19,355 bases of DNA from Nocardioides sp. (GTDB lineage: Bacteria; Actinomycetota; Actinomycetes; Propionibacteriales; Nocardioidaceae): positions 1-19,355 of the forward strand of contig JAJPEO010000020.1 of NCBI GenBank assembly GCA_021166815.1, read 5' to 3'. Positions 1-9,767 of this stretch are shown in pieces; position 1 is the first letter of the stretch; every line of letters begins with the position of its first letter. Under the pieces are notes generated by a model. It was given only the letters and a program-made list of their open reading frames with translations, made no database searches and had not been told where the DNA came from. The translations under genes and the position numbers were made by a program.

Positions 1-463
1 CGCCGACGGGGAGCCGTTCGTCCTCGCGGACGAGACGGACAAGCCCCTCACGCTGCTGTTCTTCGGCTACTCCCACTGCCCCGACATCTGCGGGCAGGTC
101 ATGTCCACCCTGGCCGGGACGATGACCCGCCTCAGCGACGCCGACCGCGAGCGCGTCGACGTCGTCGTCGTCACCACCGACCCCGCGCGTGACACCCCCG
201 AGGTCATGGGTGACTACGTCGCGGCCTACGACCCCACCTTCACCGGGGTGACCGGTGAGCTGCAGGACATCGTCGAGCTCGGGCTGAGCGTGGGCGTCGG
301 CATCGAGCAGGGCGAGAAGATGCCCAGCGGTGGCTACGAGGTCACCCACGGCACGCAGATCCTCGCCGTCGACGGCGACGACGAGGTGCCGGTCTACTGG
401 AACGAGAGCATCTCCCAGGCCCAGCTGGCCCAGGACGTCCACCTCCTCCTCGCCGAGTGGTGA
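1..463 (+). CDS. SCO1/SenC family copper-binding protein (3' part only)
   Basis: The frame is open from base 2, so the gene begins before the window and only about 153 C-terminal codons are present. The thioredoxin-fold copper motif CPDIC is seen, with its cysteines at 77-79 and 89-91, inside YSHCPDICG. The third copper ligand of the family, a histidine in THGTQ, is at 347-349. The segment TTDPARDTPEVM is also typical of SCO1/SenC. Family members deliver copper to the CuA site of cytochrome c oxidase or act as thiol reductases on the outer face of the membrane. The signal peptide or anchor would lie upstream and cannot be seen. The gene ends 7 bases before lgt, so the two are probably co-transcribed. 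An ATG at 101 is internal, because the first cysteine lies upstream of it. Confidence 0.9.
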   Translation, partial: ADGEPFVLADETDKPLTLLFFGYSHCPDICGQVMSTLAGTMTRLSDADRERVDVVVVTTDPARDTPEVMGDYVAAYDPTFTGVTGELQDIVELGLSVGVGIEQGEKMPSGGYEVTHGTQILAVDGDDEVPVYWNESISQAQLAQDVHLLLAEW

Positions 464-470
464 CCGCGCC

Positions 471-1340
471 GTGACCCTGCTGACCATCCCCAGCCCGGCC
501 GAAGGGGTCTGGTACCTCGGCCCCGTCCCGCTGCGCGCCTACGCCCTGTGCATCATCGCCGGCATCGTGTTCGCCATCTGGTGGGGCGAGCGACGTTGGG
601 TGGCCCGTGGGGGTCGCCCGGGGGAGGTCAGCGACCTGGCGCTGTGGGCCGTCCCGTTCGGGCTGGTGGGTGGTCGGCTCTACCACGTGGCCACCGACTG
701 GCAGCTCTACTTCGGGGAGGGACAGAACCCTGTCACCGCCCTCTACGTGTGGCGCGGCGGCCTCGGCATCTGGGGTGCGATCGCACTGGGCGCCCTCGGC
801 GTGTGGATCGGGGCCCGGCTACGAGGCATCAGGGTGCTGCCACTGCTGGATGCGCTGGCGCCCGGTGTGCTGGTCGCCCAGGCGCTGGGCCGGTGGGGCA
901 ACTGGTTCAACCAGGAGCTCTACGGCCGCGAGACCGACCTCCCGTGGAAGCTGGAGATCGACCGGATCGGCCCGGACGGCTCCGTGATCGGGCACACCTA
1001 CCATCACCCGACGTTCCTCTACGAGTCGCTCTGGTGCCTGGCCGCCTTCGCCGTGCTGATCTGGGCCGACCGCCGGTTCCGCCTGGGACACGGCCGGGTG
1101 CTCGCCCTCTACGTCATGCTCTACACGGCGGGTCGGGGCTGGATCGAGTATCTCCGGGTCGACGACGTGCAGATGGACGACGTCCTCGGCCTGCGCCTCA
1201 ACGTGTGGACGTCGATCGTGATGTTCGCGCTGGCGGCAGCCTTCTTCTGGTGGTCCGCCCGGCGTCACCCCGGCCGTGAGGACGTGGTGCGCCGAGGAGC
1301 CGACGAGACCCCCTCGGAGCAGGGCACAGCCGTCTCCTGA
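471..1340 (+). CDS. lgt: Prolipoprotein diacylglyceryl transferase
   Basis: Lgt moves a diacylglyceryl group from phosphatidylglycerol to the lipobox cysteine of prolipoproteins, the first step of lipoprotein maturation, in the cytoplasmic membrane. The product is 289 residues, normal for the family. The Lgt signature GRWGNWFNQE is at residues 140-149, several hydrophobic membrane segments are present, and the C-terminal YTAGRGWIEYLR region is typical. I chose the GTG at 471, 7 bases after the preceding stop, because it gives the usual N-terminus (TIPSPAEGVW, then PLRAYALC). The open frame extends back to 330, but that part overlaps the SCO1 gene and is arginine-rich shadow sequence. No clear ribosome site precedes the GTG, which suggests coupling to the upstream gene. 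The lipoprotein encoded at 9828 would be a substrate. Confidence 0.96.
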   Translation: MTLLTIPSPAEGVWYLGPVPLRAYALCIIAGIVFAIWWGERRWVARGGRPGEVSDLALWAVPFGLVGGRLYHVATDWQLYFGEGQNPVTALYVWRGGLGIWGAIALGALGVWIGARLRGIRVLPLLDALAPGVLVAQALGRWGNWFNQELYGRETDLPWKLEIDRIGPDGSVIGHTYHHPTFLYESLWCLAAFAVLIWADRRFRLGHGRVLALYVMLYTAGRGWIEYLRVDDVQMDDVLGLRLNVWTSIVMFALAAAFFWWSARRHPGREDVVRRGADETPSEQGTAVS

Positions 1341-1373
1341 GCCTGGGTGGAGGCGCCGCTGCTCGGGAAGTGG

Positions 1374-1457
1374 TAGGTTTTCCGGGCTTGGGCCAACGTC
1401 GTCCCTCGCGGAACCGCCCATCGAAGCGCTCTGCGGGCCACGGTCTCGCGAGCGCTG
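1374..1457 (+). promoter_or_regulatory. Possible gltB promoter element and leader inverted repeat
   Basis: The 138-base gap between lgt and gltB has a TAGGTT hexamer at 1374-1379 that could be a -10 box, giving a leader of about 90 bases; no convincing -35 box is visible. Inside that leader the arms AGCGCTC (1425-1431) and GAGCGCT (1450-1456) form a 7-bp inverted repeat with an 18-base loop, ending 22 bases before the gltB start. It could be an RNA hairpin or an operator. I see no recognisable GlnR box. This is a weak call made by eye. Confidence 0.25.
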
Positions 1458-1478
1458 TGACGACGACGGGAGAGTGCC

Positions 1479-4400
1479 ATGCACGCATTCCCTCCGGGCC
1501 AGGGTCTGTACGACCCCCGACACGAGAAGGACGCCTGCGGTGTCGCGTTCGTCGCGACCCTGACGGGTGTGGCCAGCCACGACATCGTGGCCCGGGCACT
1601 GACCGCCCTGCGCAACCTCGACCACCGCGGTGCCGCGGGAGCCGAGACGAACTCCGGCGACGGCGCCGGCATCCTGATGCAGGTTCCCGACGCCTTCTTG
1701 CGCCAGGCGGTCGAGTTCCCGCTTCCCGAGGCCGGTCACTACGCCGTCGGGACCGCCTTCATCCCGGGCTCGGCCGACGAGGTCGACGCCGTCCGCCGCC
1801 AGATCGAGACGATCGCCATCGAGGAGGGCCTCAAGGTCCTCGGCTGGCGCGAGGTCCCCACCGACGACGCGGTGCTCGGCGCCACCGCGCGCAGCGTGAT
1901 GCCCACGTTCGTCCAGCTCTTCGTGTCCGCGGGCGGGCGACAGGGGATGGAGCTGGAGCGCATGGCCTTCTGCCTGCGCAAGCGCAGCGAGCACGAGACG
2001 TCCGCGTACTTCCCGACGCTGTCCTCGCGGACCCTGGGCTACAAGGGCATGCTCACCACCGAGCAGCTCGACGAGTTCTTCCCCGACCTCCGCGACGAGC
2101 AGATGGCCTCGGCGATGGCCGTGGTCCACTCCCGCTTCTCGACGAACACGTTCCCGTCGTGGCCGCTGGCACACCCCTTCCGCTTCATCGCCCACAACGG
2201 CGAGATCAACACCGTGATGGGCAACCGCAACTGGATGCGGGCACGGGAGGCCCTGCTCGACAGCGACCTCATCCCCGGTGACCTCGAGCGGCTGTTCCCG
2301 ATCTGCACCCCGGGGGCGTCGGACTCGGCCTCCTTCGACGAGGTGCTCGAGCTGTTGCACATGGGTGGGCGCTCGCTGCCGCACTCGGTGCTGATGATGA
2401 TCCCCGAGGCGTGGGAGAACCACGAGGGGATGGACGAGGCCAAGCGCGCGTTCTACGAGTTCCACTCCGCGCTCATGGAGCCGTGGGACGGGCCTGCCGC
2501 GGTGGTCTTCACCGACGGCACCCAGATCGGCGCGGTGCTCGACCGCAACGGCCTGCGCCCGGCGCGCTACTGGGTGACCGACGACGACCTGGTCGTGCTG
2601 GCCAGCGAGGTCGGGGTGCTCGACATCGACCCCGCCCGGGTCGTGCGCAAGGGTCGCCTGCAGCCCGGCCGGATGTTCCTCGTCGACACCGCGGAGCACC
2701 GCATCGTCGAGGACGAGGAGATCAAGGCGGCACTCGCGGCCGAGCACCCGTACGCGGAGTGGCTGCACGCCGGGCTGGTCAAGCTCGACGACCTCGACGA
2801 GCTCGAGCACATCGTGCACACGCACGCCTCGGTCACCCGCCGCCAGCAGATCTTCGGCTACACCCACGAGGAGCTGCGCATCCTGCTGTCCCCGATGGCC
2901 AACGGCGCCGGGGAGGCCATCGGCTCGATGGGCACGGACACGCCGATCGCCGCGTTGAGCGAGAAGCCGCGGCTGCTCTTCGACTACTTCACGCAGCTGT
3001 TCGCCCAGGTGACCAACCCGCCGCTGGACGCCATCCGCGAGGAGCTGGTCACCAGCCTCAACGGCTCCATCGGGCCCGAGGCCAACCTGCTCGAGCCCGG
3101 CGCGTCCTCGTGCCGACAGATCGTGCTGCCGTTCCCCGTCTTCTCCAACGACGACCTGGCCAAGATCCGCCACATCAACCGCAACGGCGACATGCCGGGG
3201 TTCCAAGTGCACGTGGTCCGCGGCCTCTACGAGGTCGAGGGCGGGGGAGCGGCACTGGCGGCCCGCCTCGAGGAGCTCTGTCAGGAGGTCTCGGCCGCGA
3301 TCGCCGACGGCGCCCGCATCATCGTGCTGTCAGACCGCCACTCCACCCAGGAGCTGGCCCCGATCCCGTCGCTGCTGCTCACCGGCGCCGTGCACCACCA
3401 CCTCGTGCGCGAGAAGACCCGCACCCAGGTGGGCCTGCTCGTGGAGGCCGGTGACGTGCGCGAGGTGCACCACGTCGCCCTGCTGGTCGGGTTCGGCGCC
3501 GCCGCCGTCAACCCCTACCTGGCCATGGAGTCGGTCGAGGACCTCGCCCGACAGGCCTACTACGTGAAGGTCGACCCCGAGAAGGCCGTCGCCAACCTGA
3601 TCAAGGCGCTCGGCAAGGGCGTGCTCAAGGTGATGTCGAAGATGGGCGTGTCGACGGTCGCGTCCTACACCGGGGCGCAGATCTTCGAGGCGATCGGACT
3701 CTCCCCCGAGGTCGTCGACGCCTACTTCACCGGCACCACGTCCCGCCTGGGCGGCGTGGGCCTCGACGTCATCGCCGAGGAGGTGGCCCGGCGCCACGCC
3801 ACGGCCTACCCCCGGGGCGGGATCGCTCCCTGGAACCGTGAGCTGGAGATCGGCGGCGAGTACCAGTGGCGCCGCGGCGGCGAGCCGCACCTGTTCGACC
3901 CCGAGACGGTGTTCCGCCTGCAGCACTCCACGCGCACCGGGCGCTACGACATCTTCCAGCAGTACACCCGCCGCGTGAACGAGCAGGCGGAGCGGCTGAT
4001 GACCCTGCGTGGGCTCTTCCGCTTCCGTGAGGGCGTTCGGCCGCCGATCGACATCGACGAGGTCGAGCCGGTCTCCGAGATCGTCAAGCGGTTCTCCACC
4101 GGTGCGATGTCGTACGGCTCCATCAGCCAGGAGGCGCACGAGACGCTGGCGATCGCGATGAACCGTCTCGGCGCCAAGTCCAACACCGGCGAGGGCGGCG
4201 AGGACCCGGAGCGGCTGTACGACCCCGAGCGGCGGTCCGCGATCAAGCAGGTCGCCTCGGGCCGGTTCGGCGTCACCTCGGAGTACCTCACCAACGCCGA
4301 CGACATCCAGATCAAGATGGCCCAGGGCGCCAAGCCGGGCGAGGGCGGACAGCTGCCCGGTCACAAGGTCTACCCGTGGGTGGCCAAGACCCGGCACTCG

Positions 4401-6014
4401 ACGCCGGGCGTGGGGCTGATCAGCCCGCCGCCGCACCACGACATCTACTCCATCGAGGACCTGGCCCAGCTCATCCACGACCTCAAGAACGCCAACCCGG
4501 CGGCCCGCATCCACGTGAAGCTGGTCTCCGAGACGGGCATCGGCACGGTCGCGGCGGGCGTCTCCAAGGCCCACGCGGACGTCGTGCTGGTCTCCGGCCA
4601 CGACGGCGGCACCGGCGCCTCCCCGCTCACCTCCCTCAAGCACGCGGGCGGTCCGTGGGAGCTCGGCCTGGCCGAGACCCAGCAGACGCTGCTGCTCAAC
4701 GGGCTGCGGGACCGCATCGTGGTGCAGGCCGACGGCCAGCTCAAGACCGGGCGTGACGTGGTGATCGCGGCCCTGCTGGGCGCGGAGGAGTACGGCTTCG
4801 CCACGGCTCCGCTGGTGGTGAGCGGCTGCATCATGATGCGCGTCTGCCACCTCGACACCTGTCCGGTGGGCGTCGCCACCCAGAACCCCGTCCTGCGGGA
4901 GCGGTTCAGCGGCAAGGCCGAGTACGTCGTGAACTTCTTCGAGTTCATCGCCCAGGAGGTCCGCGAGCTGCTGGCCGAGCTGGGCTTCCGCAGCCTGGAC
5001 GAGGCCATCGGCCACGTGGGTGTCCTCGACGTCCAGCCCGCCGTCTCGCACTGGAAGGCGTCGGGCCTGGACTTGACGCCGATCCTGCACGAGGCCTCGG
5101 CCCACGGCAGCCACGGCCAGTTCGCCGGCCAGGACCTGCGCTGCACCAAGGCGCAGGACCATGCCCTGGACAAGGCGCTGGACAACCAGCTGATCCAGAT
5201 GTGCGCCCCGGCGCTCGACCACGGCGAGCCCGTACGCGGCCAGGTCGCGATCCGCAACGTCAACCGCACGGTGGGCACGATGCTCGGCCACGAGGTGACC
5301 AAGCGCTACCGCGGTGAGGGCCTGCCCGAGGGCACGATCGACCTCACCTTCACGGGATCGGCCGGGCAGTCGTTCGGCGCCTTCGTGCCGCGCGGCATCA
5401 CGCTGCGGCTCGAGGGCGACGGCAACGACTACGTGGCCAAGGGACTCTCCGGTGGTCGCATCGTGGTGCGCCCGTCCCGCGAGGCTCCCTTCGACGGCAG
5501 CGAGGAGGTCATCGCCGGCAACACGATCGGCTACGGCGCGACGTCGGGCCAGGTGTTCCTCCGGGGCCGGGCCGGTGAGCGCTTCGGCGTGCGCAACTCC
5601 GGGGCCAGCCTGGTCGTCGAGGGCGTGGGCGACCACGCCTGCGAGTACATGACCGGGGGAGTCGTCGTGATCCTCGGTCCCACCGGCCGCAACGTCGCGG
5701 CCGGGATGTCCGGAGGCCGGGCGTACGTCCTCGACCTCGACCCGGCCCTGGTCAACCTCGAGCTGGTCGACCTGTCTCCCGTCGCGGGCGACGCGGCGGA
5801 GGAGCTGCGCGCCCTGGTGGTGCAGCACGCCGAGGAGACCGGGTCCACCGTGGCAGCAGCGTTGCTGGCCGAGTGGGACGCCGCCCTGGCCCGGTTCACC
5901 GAGGTGATGCCGGGTGACTACAAGCGGGTGCTCGACGCCCGGACGGAGGCCCTCGAGGAGGGCCTCGACGAGGACGAGGCTGCGGCCCGGATCATGGAGG
6001 TGCTTCATGGCTGA
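1479..6014 (+). CDS. gltB: Glutamate synthase (NADPH) large subunit
   Basis: With GltD this enzyme converts glutamine and 2-oxoglutarate to two glutamates, the assimilation half of the GS-GOGAT cycle. The product has 1511 residues, the usual size. The order of parts is: a class II glutaminase domain from about 20 to 430, whose nucleophile is Cys20 in DACGVAF, exposed after removal of a 19-residue propeptide; a central domain of about 475-770; the FMN synthase domain of about 850-1225, containing [10 protein letters not shown] near 872; a 3Fe-4S cluster motif CX5CX4C at Cys1117, Cys1123 and Cys1128; and the GXGXG beta-helix domain of about 1260-1460. The ATG at 1479 has a GGGAG ribosome site a few bases upstream. 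The stop overlaps the start of gltD by 8 bases, so the two subunits are translationally coupled. No key residue that I checked is missing. Confidence 0.98.
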   Translation: MHAFPPGQGLYDPRHEKDACGVAFVATLTGVASHDIVARALTALRNLDHRGAAGAETNSGDGAGILMQVPDAFLRQAVEFPLPEAGHYAVGTAFIPGSADEVDAVRRQIETIAIEEGLKVLGWREVPTDDAVLGATARSVMPTFVQLFVSAGGRQGMELERMAFCLRKRSEHETSAYFPTLSSRTLGYKGMLTTEQLDEFFPDLRDEQMASAMAVVHSRFSTNTFPSWPLAHPFRFIAHNGEINTVMGNRNWMRAREALLDSDLIPGDLERLFPICTPGASDSASFDEVLELLHMGGRSLPHSVLMMIPEAWENHEGMDEAKRAFYEFHSALMEPWDGPAAVVFTDGTQIGAVLDRNGLRPARYWVTDDDLVVLASEVGVLDIDPARVVRKGRLQPGRMFLVDTAEHRIVEDEEIKAALAAEHPYAEWLHAGLVKLDDLDELEHIVHTHASVTRRQQIFGYTHEELRILLSPMANGAGEAIGSMGTDTPIAALSEKPRLLFDYFTQLFAQVTNPPLDAIREELVTSLNGSIGPEANLLEPGASSCRQIVLPFPVFSNDDLAKIRHINRNGDMPGFQVHVVRGLYEVEGGGAALAARLEELCQEVSAAIADGARIIVLSDRHSTQELAPIPSLLLTGAVHHHLVREKTRTQVGLLVEAGDVREVHHVALLVGFGAAAVNPYLAMESVEDLARQAYYVKVDPEKAVANLIKALGKGVLKVMSKMGVSTVASYTGAQIFEAIGLSPEVVDAYFTGTTSRLGGVGLDVIAEEVARRHATAYPRGGIAPWNRELEIGGEYQWRRGGEPHLFDPETVFRLQHSTRTGRYDIFQQYTRRVNEQAERLMTLRGLFRFREGVRPPIDIDEVEPVSEIVKRFSTGAMSYGSISQEAHETLAIAMNRLGAKSNTGEGGEDPERLYDPERRSAIKQVASGRFGVTSEYLTNADDIQIKMAQGAKPGEGGQLPGHKVYPWVAKTRHSTPGVGLISPPPHHDIYSIEDLAQLIHDLKNANPAARIHVKLVSETGIGTVAAGVSKAHADVVLVSGHDGGTGASPLTSLKHAGGPWELGLAETQQTLLLNGLRDRIVVQADGQLKTGRDVVIAALLGAEEYGFATAPLVVSGCIMMRVCHLDTCPVGVATQNPVLRERFSGKAEYVVNFFEFIAQEVRELLAELGFRSLDEAIGHVGVLDVQPAVSHWKASGLDLTPILHEASAHGSHGQFAGQDLRCTKAQDHALDKALDNQLIQMCAPALDHGEPVRGQVAIRNVNRTVGTMLGHEVTKRYRGEGLPEGTIDLTFTGSAGQSFGAFVPRGITLRLEGDGNDYVAKGLSGGRIVVRPSREAPFDGSEEVIAGNTIGYGATSGQVFLRGRAGERFGVRNSGASLVVEGVGDHACEYMTGGVVVILGPTGRNVAAGMSGGRAYVLDLDPALVNLELVDLSPVAGDAAEELRALVVQHAEETGSTVAAALLAEWDAALARFTEVMPGDYKRVLDARTEALEEGLDEDEAAARIMEVLHG

Positions 6015-7464
6015 CCCCAAGGGTTTTCTCAACCACGGCCGAGAGGTGGCCCGCCGCCGCGACGTCGCGGAGCGCGTCAACGACTGGAACGAGGTCTACC
6101 CCGAGGGGGTCGGCCGGGCGCTGCTGCCGATCATCAAGACCCAGGCGAGTCGCTGCATGGACTGCGGCATCCCGTTCTGCCACCAGGGGTGCCCGCTGGG
6201 CAACATCATCCCGGAGTGGAACGACCTGCTCTGGCGCGATGACTGGGACGAGGCGATGGACCGCCTCCACCTGACCAACAACTTCCCGGAGTTCACCGGG
6301 AGGCTGTGCCCCGCACCGTGCGAGACCGCGTGCGTCCTGGGCATCAACCAGGACCCCGTGACGATCAAGAACATCGAGGTGTCGATCGTCGAGCGCGCCT
6401 GGGGCTCGGGCTACGTCCGTCCCCAGGAGCCGGAGTGGCACTCGGGTCGCACCGTGGCCGTCGTGGGGTCCGGGCCGGCCGGCCTGGCCGCGGCCCAGCA
6501 GCTCACCCGGGCCGGGCACACCGTCGCCGTCTTCGAGCGCGCCGACCGCATCGGTGGCCTGCTGCGCTACGGGATCCCCGAGTTCAAGATGGAGAAGAAG
6601 TTCCTCGACCGACGGCTGGACCAGATGCGCCGGGAGGGCACGATCTTCCGCCCGGGCGTCGACGTCGGCGGGGACCTGACCGGCCAGCAGCTGCTCACGC
6701 GCTACGACGCTGTCGTGCTCGCGATGGGCGCCACGGACGCTCGCGACCTCCCGGTCCCCGGACGCGACCTGGGCGGCATCCACCAGGCGATGGAGTTCCT
6801 GCCCCAGGCCAACCGCGCAGCGCTGGGCGAGGAGGTGGAGGGACAGATCCTCGCCACGGGCAAGGACGTCGTGATCATCGGTGGCGGTGACACCGGGGCC
6901 GACTGCCTCGGCACCTCCATCCGGCAGCGAGCCCGCTCGATCACCCAGCTGGAGATCCTGCCCCAGCCCGGGACCGAGCGTCCCGAGGGGCAGCCGTGGC
7001 CGACGTACCCGATGCTGTTCAGGGTGTCCTCGGCCCACGAGGAGGGCGGCGAGCGCGTCTACGCCGTGTCGACGCAGGAGTTCGTCGGCGACGCCGACGG
7101 CCACGTCGCCGGCCTTCGCCTGGTCGAGGTCGACGGCTCGTTCCAGCCCGTGCCGGGCACCGAGCGGGAGATCCCCGCCCAGCTGGTGCTGCTGGCGATG
7201 GGCTTCGTGGGGCCGGAGCGTGCGGGCCTGCTCGAGCAGCTCGACGTCGAGCTCGACGAGCGGGGCAACGTCCGTCGCGACGAGTCGTACGCCTCGTCGG
7301 TCGACGGGGTGTTCGTCGCCGGGGACGTCGGTCGTGGCCAGTCGCTGATCGTGTGGGCGATCGCGGAGGGGCGCGGGGCCGCGGCGGCGGTGGACGCCTA
7401 CCTCACGGGGTCGACCTCGCTGCCGACGCCGGTGCTGCCCCACGAGCGACCGCTCGTCGTGTGA
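6007..7464 (+). CDS. gltD: Glutamate synthase (NADPH) small subunit
   Basis: GltD oxidises NADPH on FAD and passes electrons through its iron-sulfur clusters to the FMN site of GltB. The product has 485 residues. The N-terminal cluster-binding domain has CX2CX4CX3C at Cys50, Cys53, Cys58 and Cys62, then CX3CX3C at Cys101, Cys105 and Cys109. The FAD-binding GSGPAG loop starts at residue 154 and the NADPH-binding GGGDTG loop at 292. The C-terminal [17 protein letters not shown] segment closes the FAD site. The start ATG at 6007 lies inside the last codons of gltB, with GGAGG at 5996-6000 placed six bases before it. This start is better than the long upstream extension of the frame, which runs inside gltB and lacks family features. 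Confidence 0.98.
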   Translation: MADPKGFLNHGREVARRRDVAERVNDWNEVYPEGVGRALLPIIKTQASRCMDCGIPFCHQGCPLGNIIPEWNDLLWRDDWDEAMDRLHLTNNFPEFTGRLCPAPCETACVLGINQDPVTIKNIEVSIVERAWGSGYVRPQEPEWHSGRTVAVVGSGPAGLAAAQQLTRAGHTVAVFERADRIGGLLRYGIPEFKMEKKFLDRRLDQMRREGTIFRPGVDVGGDLTGQQLLTRYDAVVLAMGATDARDLPVPGRDLGGIHQAMEFLPQANRAALGEEVEGQILATGKDVVIIGGGDTGADCLGTSIRQRARSITQLEILPQPGTERPEGQPWPTYPMLFRVSSAHEEGGERVYAVSTQEFVGDADGHVAGLRLVEVDGSFQPVPGTEREIPAQLVLLAMGFVGPERAGLLEQLDVELDERGNVRRDESYASSVDGVFVAGDVGRGQSLIVWAIAEGRGAAAAVDAYLTGSTSLPTPVLPHERPLVV

Positions 7465-7475
7465 GAGCCCGTCCT

Positions 7476-7503
7476 TTGAACGTTCCAAGCCGTTGTCTAG
7501 GGT
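7476..7503 (+). promoter_or_regulatory. Promoter of pyk giving a leaderless mRNA
   Basis: TTGAAC at 7476-7481 and TAGGGT at 7498-7503 are separated by 16 bases, a close match to an actinobacterial housekeeping sigma promoter. Transcription starting about 7 bases after the -10 box would fall on the G of the pyk GTG at 7510. It lies in the 45-base gap after gltD, which shows no terminator hairpin, so some read-through from gltBD is also possible. Confidence 0.65.
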
Positions 7504-7509
7504 GGTCGG

Positions 7510-8958
7510 GTGCGTAGAGCGAAGATCGTGTGCACCCTCGGACCGGCAGTGGACTCCCCGGAGCGCATCCGGGCCCTCGTGGACGCAGGGATGGACGTCG
7601 CCCGGCTCAACATGAGCCATGGGCGGTACGCCGACCACGAGCGCCTGTACCGCCTCGTGCGCGAGGCGTCGGATGCCACCGGCCACGCCATCGGCGTCTT
7701 CGCCGACCTCCAGGGGCCGAAGATCCGGCTGGGGAGGTTCGCCGACGGGCCGGTGACACTGGTCGCGGGGGACCGGTTCACCATCACCACGCGCGACGTC
7801 CAGGGCGACGCGACGACCAGCGGCACGACGTACGACGGCCTGCCCGGCGACGTCGGCGTGGGCGACCAGGTGCTGGTCAACGACGGCAAGGTCAGGCTGC
7901 GCGTGCTGTCCGTCGAGGACCAGGACGTCGTGACCGAGGTCGAGGTCGGGGGACAGGTCAGCGACCACAAGGGCATCAACCTGCCCGGGGTCCCCGTCTC
8001 CGTGCCGGCGCTGTCGGACAAGGACGTGGCCGACCTGCGCTGGGCGTTGCGGCTCGGCGTCGACTTCGTGGCGCTCAGCTTCGTACGCAGCGCGGCCGAC
8101 GCCGCCGACGTGCGCCGGGTGATGGAGGAGGAGGGCGTCCTCGTCCCCGTCATCGCAAAGATCGAGAAGCCCCAGGCGCTGGACAACATCGACGAGATCA
8201 TCGACGCCTTCGACGGGATCATGGTGGCGCGCGGCGACCTCGGCGTGGAGTGCCCGCTCGAGGACGTGCCCGTCCACCAGAAGCTGCTGGTGGACAAGGC
8301 GCGGACCAACGCCAAGCCGGTCATCGTCGCGACCCAGATGCTCGAGTCGATGATCTCGGCGCCGGCTCCGACCCGGGCCGAGGCCTCCGACGTCGCCAAC
8401 GCCGTCCTCGACGGGGCCGACGCGGTGATGCTCTCGGGCGAGACCTCGGTCGGCGACTACCCGGTGGAGACGGTGGAGACCATGGGCCGCATCATCACCT
8501 CGACCGAGGCCCACGGACTGACCCACATGGCCGTGATCGACGCGGAGCCGCGGACCAGGGGTGGAGTGATCGCCAAGGCCGCCACCGAGGTGGCCAGGAG
8601 GGTCGGGGCGAAGTACCTCGTCGCCTTCACCTCCAGCGGCGACTCCGCCCGGCGGCTGGCCCGCTACCGCGGCGAGACGCCCCTGCTGGCCTTCACCACC
8701 ACCGATCGTGTCCGTTCCCAGCTGTCGCTGACATGGGGGATGGAGACGTTCAAGATGGCAGAGGTGGAGCACACCGACGAGATGGTGACCCAGGTCGACG
8801 AGGCGCTGCTGCACATCGGCCGGGTGGAGGAGGGCGACCTCGTCGTCCTCATCGCCGGGAGCCCGCCCGGCATCCCCGGGTCGACCAACGCCTTGCGGAT
8901 CCACCGCATGGGCGATGCCATCAACGCCCTCGCACCCGCCTACCGCCGGGAGCGCTGA
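7510..8958 (+). CDS. pyk: Pyruvate kinase
   Basis: This enzyme converts phosphoenolpyruvate and ADP to pyruvate and ATP at the end of glycolysis. The product has 482 residues, standard for bacterial pyruvate kinases. Seen in order are KIVCTLGPA at the N-terminus, [17 protein letters not shown], the IAKIEKPQ strand, [12 protein letters not shown], and the [12 protein letters not shown] segment near the active site. The variable B domain lies between about 70 and 165, and a C-terminal regulatory domain follows. The GTG at 7510 is used: the protein starts exactly at the conserved beginning, there is no ribosome site, and a strong -10 box sits 6 bases upstream. Its 3' end meets the 3' end of a minus-strand tRNA gene nine bases later. 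Confidence 0.97.
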   Translation: MRRAKIVCTLGPAVDSPERIRALVDAGMDVARLNMSHGRYADHERLYRLVREASDATGHAIGVFADLQGPKIRLGRFADGPVTLVAGDRFTITTRDVQGDATTSGTTYDGLPGDVGVGDQVLVNDGKVRLRVLSVEDQDVVTEVEVGGQVSDHKGINLPGVPVSVPALSDKDVADLRWALRLGVDFVALSFVRSAADAADVRRVMEEEGVLVPVIAKIEKPQALDNIDEIIDAFDGIMVARGDLGVECPLEDVPVHQKLLVDKARTNAKPVIVATQMLESMISAPAPTRAEASDVANAVLDGADAVMLSGETSVGDYPVETVETMGRIITSTEAHGLTHMAVIDAEPRTRGGVIAKAATEVARRVGAKYLVAFTSSGDSARRLARYRGETPLLAFTTTDRVRSQLSLTWGMETFKMAEVEHTDEMVTQVDEALLHIGRVEEGDLVVLIAGSPPGIPGSTNALRIHRMGDAINALAPAYRRER

Positions 8959-8967
8959 GGACTGCGG

Positions 8968-9040
8968 TGCCCCGGGTGAGATTCGAACTCACACTGGCGG
9001 TGGTTTGAGCACCGTGTCTCTGCCGTTGGACTACCGGGGC
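8968..9040 (-). tRNA. tRNA with anticodon CAA (Leu by anticodon) and an atypical short variable loop
   Basis: Read on the minus strand this forms a full cloverleaf. The acceptor GCCCCGG pairs with CCGGGGC over 7 bp, followed by A73. T8 and A9 precede a D stem of GTC/GAC with a GG in the loop. The anticodon stem CGGTG/CACCG is perfect and encloses the loop CTCAAAC, so the anticodon is CAA, which reads UUG. The variable loop is only CCAGT. The T stem GTGAG/CTCAC encloses TTCGAAT. CCA is not encoded. Bacterial leucine tRNAs are normally class II with a long variable arm, so this is a leucine anticodon on a class I body; its D arm resembles Glu or Gln tRNAs. The true amino acid is therefore uncertain. 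A TAGGGT box at 9060-9055 on the minus strand, about 15 bases upstream, suggests that it is transcribed. Confidence 0.8.
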
Positions 9041-9054
9041 GAATCGGCTCCGAA

Positions 9055-9060
9055 ACCCTA
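9055..9060 (-). promoter_or_regulatory. -10 box for the minus-strand tRNA
   Basis: On the minus strand this reads TAGGGT, the same hexamer as in the pyk promoter. A start point near 9048 would give a primary transcript with about 8 bases before the mature tRNA 5' end at 9040. No good -35 box is visible at the expected distance. Confidence 0.5.
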
Positions 9061-9067
9061 TCCCGAC

Positions 9068-9073
9068 TAGCCT
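9068..9073 (+). promoter_or_regulatory. -10 box for pdtaR, probably leaderless
   Basis: TAGCCT lies 7 bases before the GTG start of pdtaR, so transcription would begin on or next to the start codon. There is no ribosome site. The -35 region of this promoter must lie over the tRNA promoter on the other strand, so the two promoters overlap back to back. Confidence 0.5.
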
Positions 9074-9080
9074 TGCCGTC

Positions 9081-9695
9081 GTGAGCCAGCCCGTGGAATC
9101 CCAGTCCGCCCCCGCCCGGCGCGTGGTGATCGCCGAGGACGAGGCGCTGATCCGCATGGACCTCGCCGAGATGCTCGCCGAGGAGGGCTACGACGTGGTC
9201 GGCCAGGCGGGCGACGGCCAGCGGGCCATCGACCTGGCCAGGGAGCACCGGCCCGACCTCGTGGTGCTCGACGTGAAGATGCCGGTCCTCGACGGGATCG
9301 CCGCTGCCGAGGTGATCGCCGGCGAGCGGATCGCTCCTGTGGTGATCCTGACCGCCTTCTCCCAGCGCGAGCTGGTGGAGCGCGCCCGGGACGCCGGCGC
9401 GATGGCGTACCTGGTGAAGCCGTTCCAGCGCACCGACCTGGTCCCCGCCATCGAGATGGCTCTCAGCAGGTTCGCCGAGATCACCGTGCTCGAGAGGGAG
9501 GTCTCCTCGCTCCAGGACTCCCTCGCCACACGCAAGGCGGTCGACCGGGCCAAGGGTGTGCTGCAGGAGCGCATGGGGCTCTCGGAGTCCGAGGCATTCC
9601 GGTGGATCCAGAAGACGGCGATGGACCTGCGGCTGTCGATGAAGCAGGTGGCCGACGGAGTCGTCGAGCACGGGCCGGGGCCGGACGTCCGATAA
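9081..9695 (+). CDS. pdtaR: ANTAR-domain response regulator (PdtaR-like antiterminator)
   Basis: The product has 204 residues. A receiver domain covers about 14-130, with acidic residues in AEDEA near 20, the phosphoacceptor Asp64 in VVLDVKMP, the conserved Thr in VVILTAF and Lys in YLVKPF. After a short helical linker (EREVSSLQDSL) comes an ANTAR RNA-binding domain at about 150-195, seen as RKAVDRAKGVLQERMGLSES followed by the final helices. In mycobacteria PdtaR is phosphorylated by the kinase PdtaS, dimerises and binds paired RNA hairpins to prevent termination. No kinase gene is adjacent here, which matches the unlinked arrangement in mycobacteria. The GTG at 9081 is preferred because a -10 box sits just upstream; a second GTG at 9093 is possible. 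Confidence 0.94.
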   Translation: MSQPVESQSAPARRVVIAEDEALIRMDLAEMLAEEGYDVVGQAGDGQRAIDLAREHRPDLVVLDVKMPVLDGIAAAEVIAGERIAPVVILTAFSQRELVERARDAGAMAYLVKPFQRTDLVPAIEMALSRFAEITVLEREVSSLQDSLATRKAVDRAKGVLQERMGLSESEAFRWIQKTAMDLRLSMKQVADGVVEHGPGPDVR

Positions 9696-9703
9696 TCGCC
9701 CAC

Positions 9704-9719
9704 TGTGCCACAGGTCACA
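9704..9719 (+). promoter_or_regulatory. CRP/GlxR-like operator upstream of the binding-protein gene
   Basis: The sequence TGTGC-CACAGG-TCACA differs at one base from the actinobacterial CRP/GlxR consensus TGTGA-N6-TCACA. It lies between pdtaR and the lipoprotein gene. If the weak TAGGTT at 9768-9773 is the -10 box, the site centre is about 68 bases upstream of the start point, a spacing that suits activation. A similar site lies before livH. The left part also forms the 11-bp palindrome CTGTGCCACAG. Confidence 0.45.
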
Positions 9720-9767
9720 ACTTGGCAACAGCCGCTGCGGCCCCCGCCCAGCGGCCCCTCCGCGGGC

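Noticed and set aside
330..470. Upstream extension of the lgt frame
   Set aside because: This part lies within the SCO1 gene and encodes a Ser/Arg/Pro-rich shadow; the recognisable Lgt start follows the GTG at 471.
1341..1478. GlnR operator before gltB
   Set aside because: I looked for the GTnAC / GAAAC pattern and found no convincing match in the gap.
819..3212. A 797-codon open frame on the minus strand opposite lgt and gltB
   Set aside because: It is antisense to two certain genes; its product is rich in His, Arg, Glu, Val and Leu with no family motif. Long antisense frames are expected at this GC content. The same applies to minus-strand frames at 3330-6080, 5992-8904, 8940-11381 and 16545-19295.
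8968..9040. A canonical class II tRNA-Leu, or a tRNA on the plus strand
   Set aside because: Only five bases lie between the anticodon and T stems, so there is no long variable arm. The plus strand lacks T33 and the TTCGA loop in the right places; the minus strand has them.
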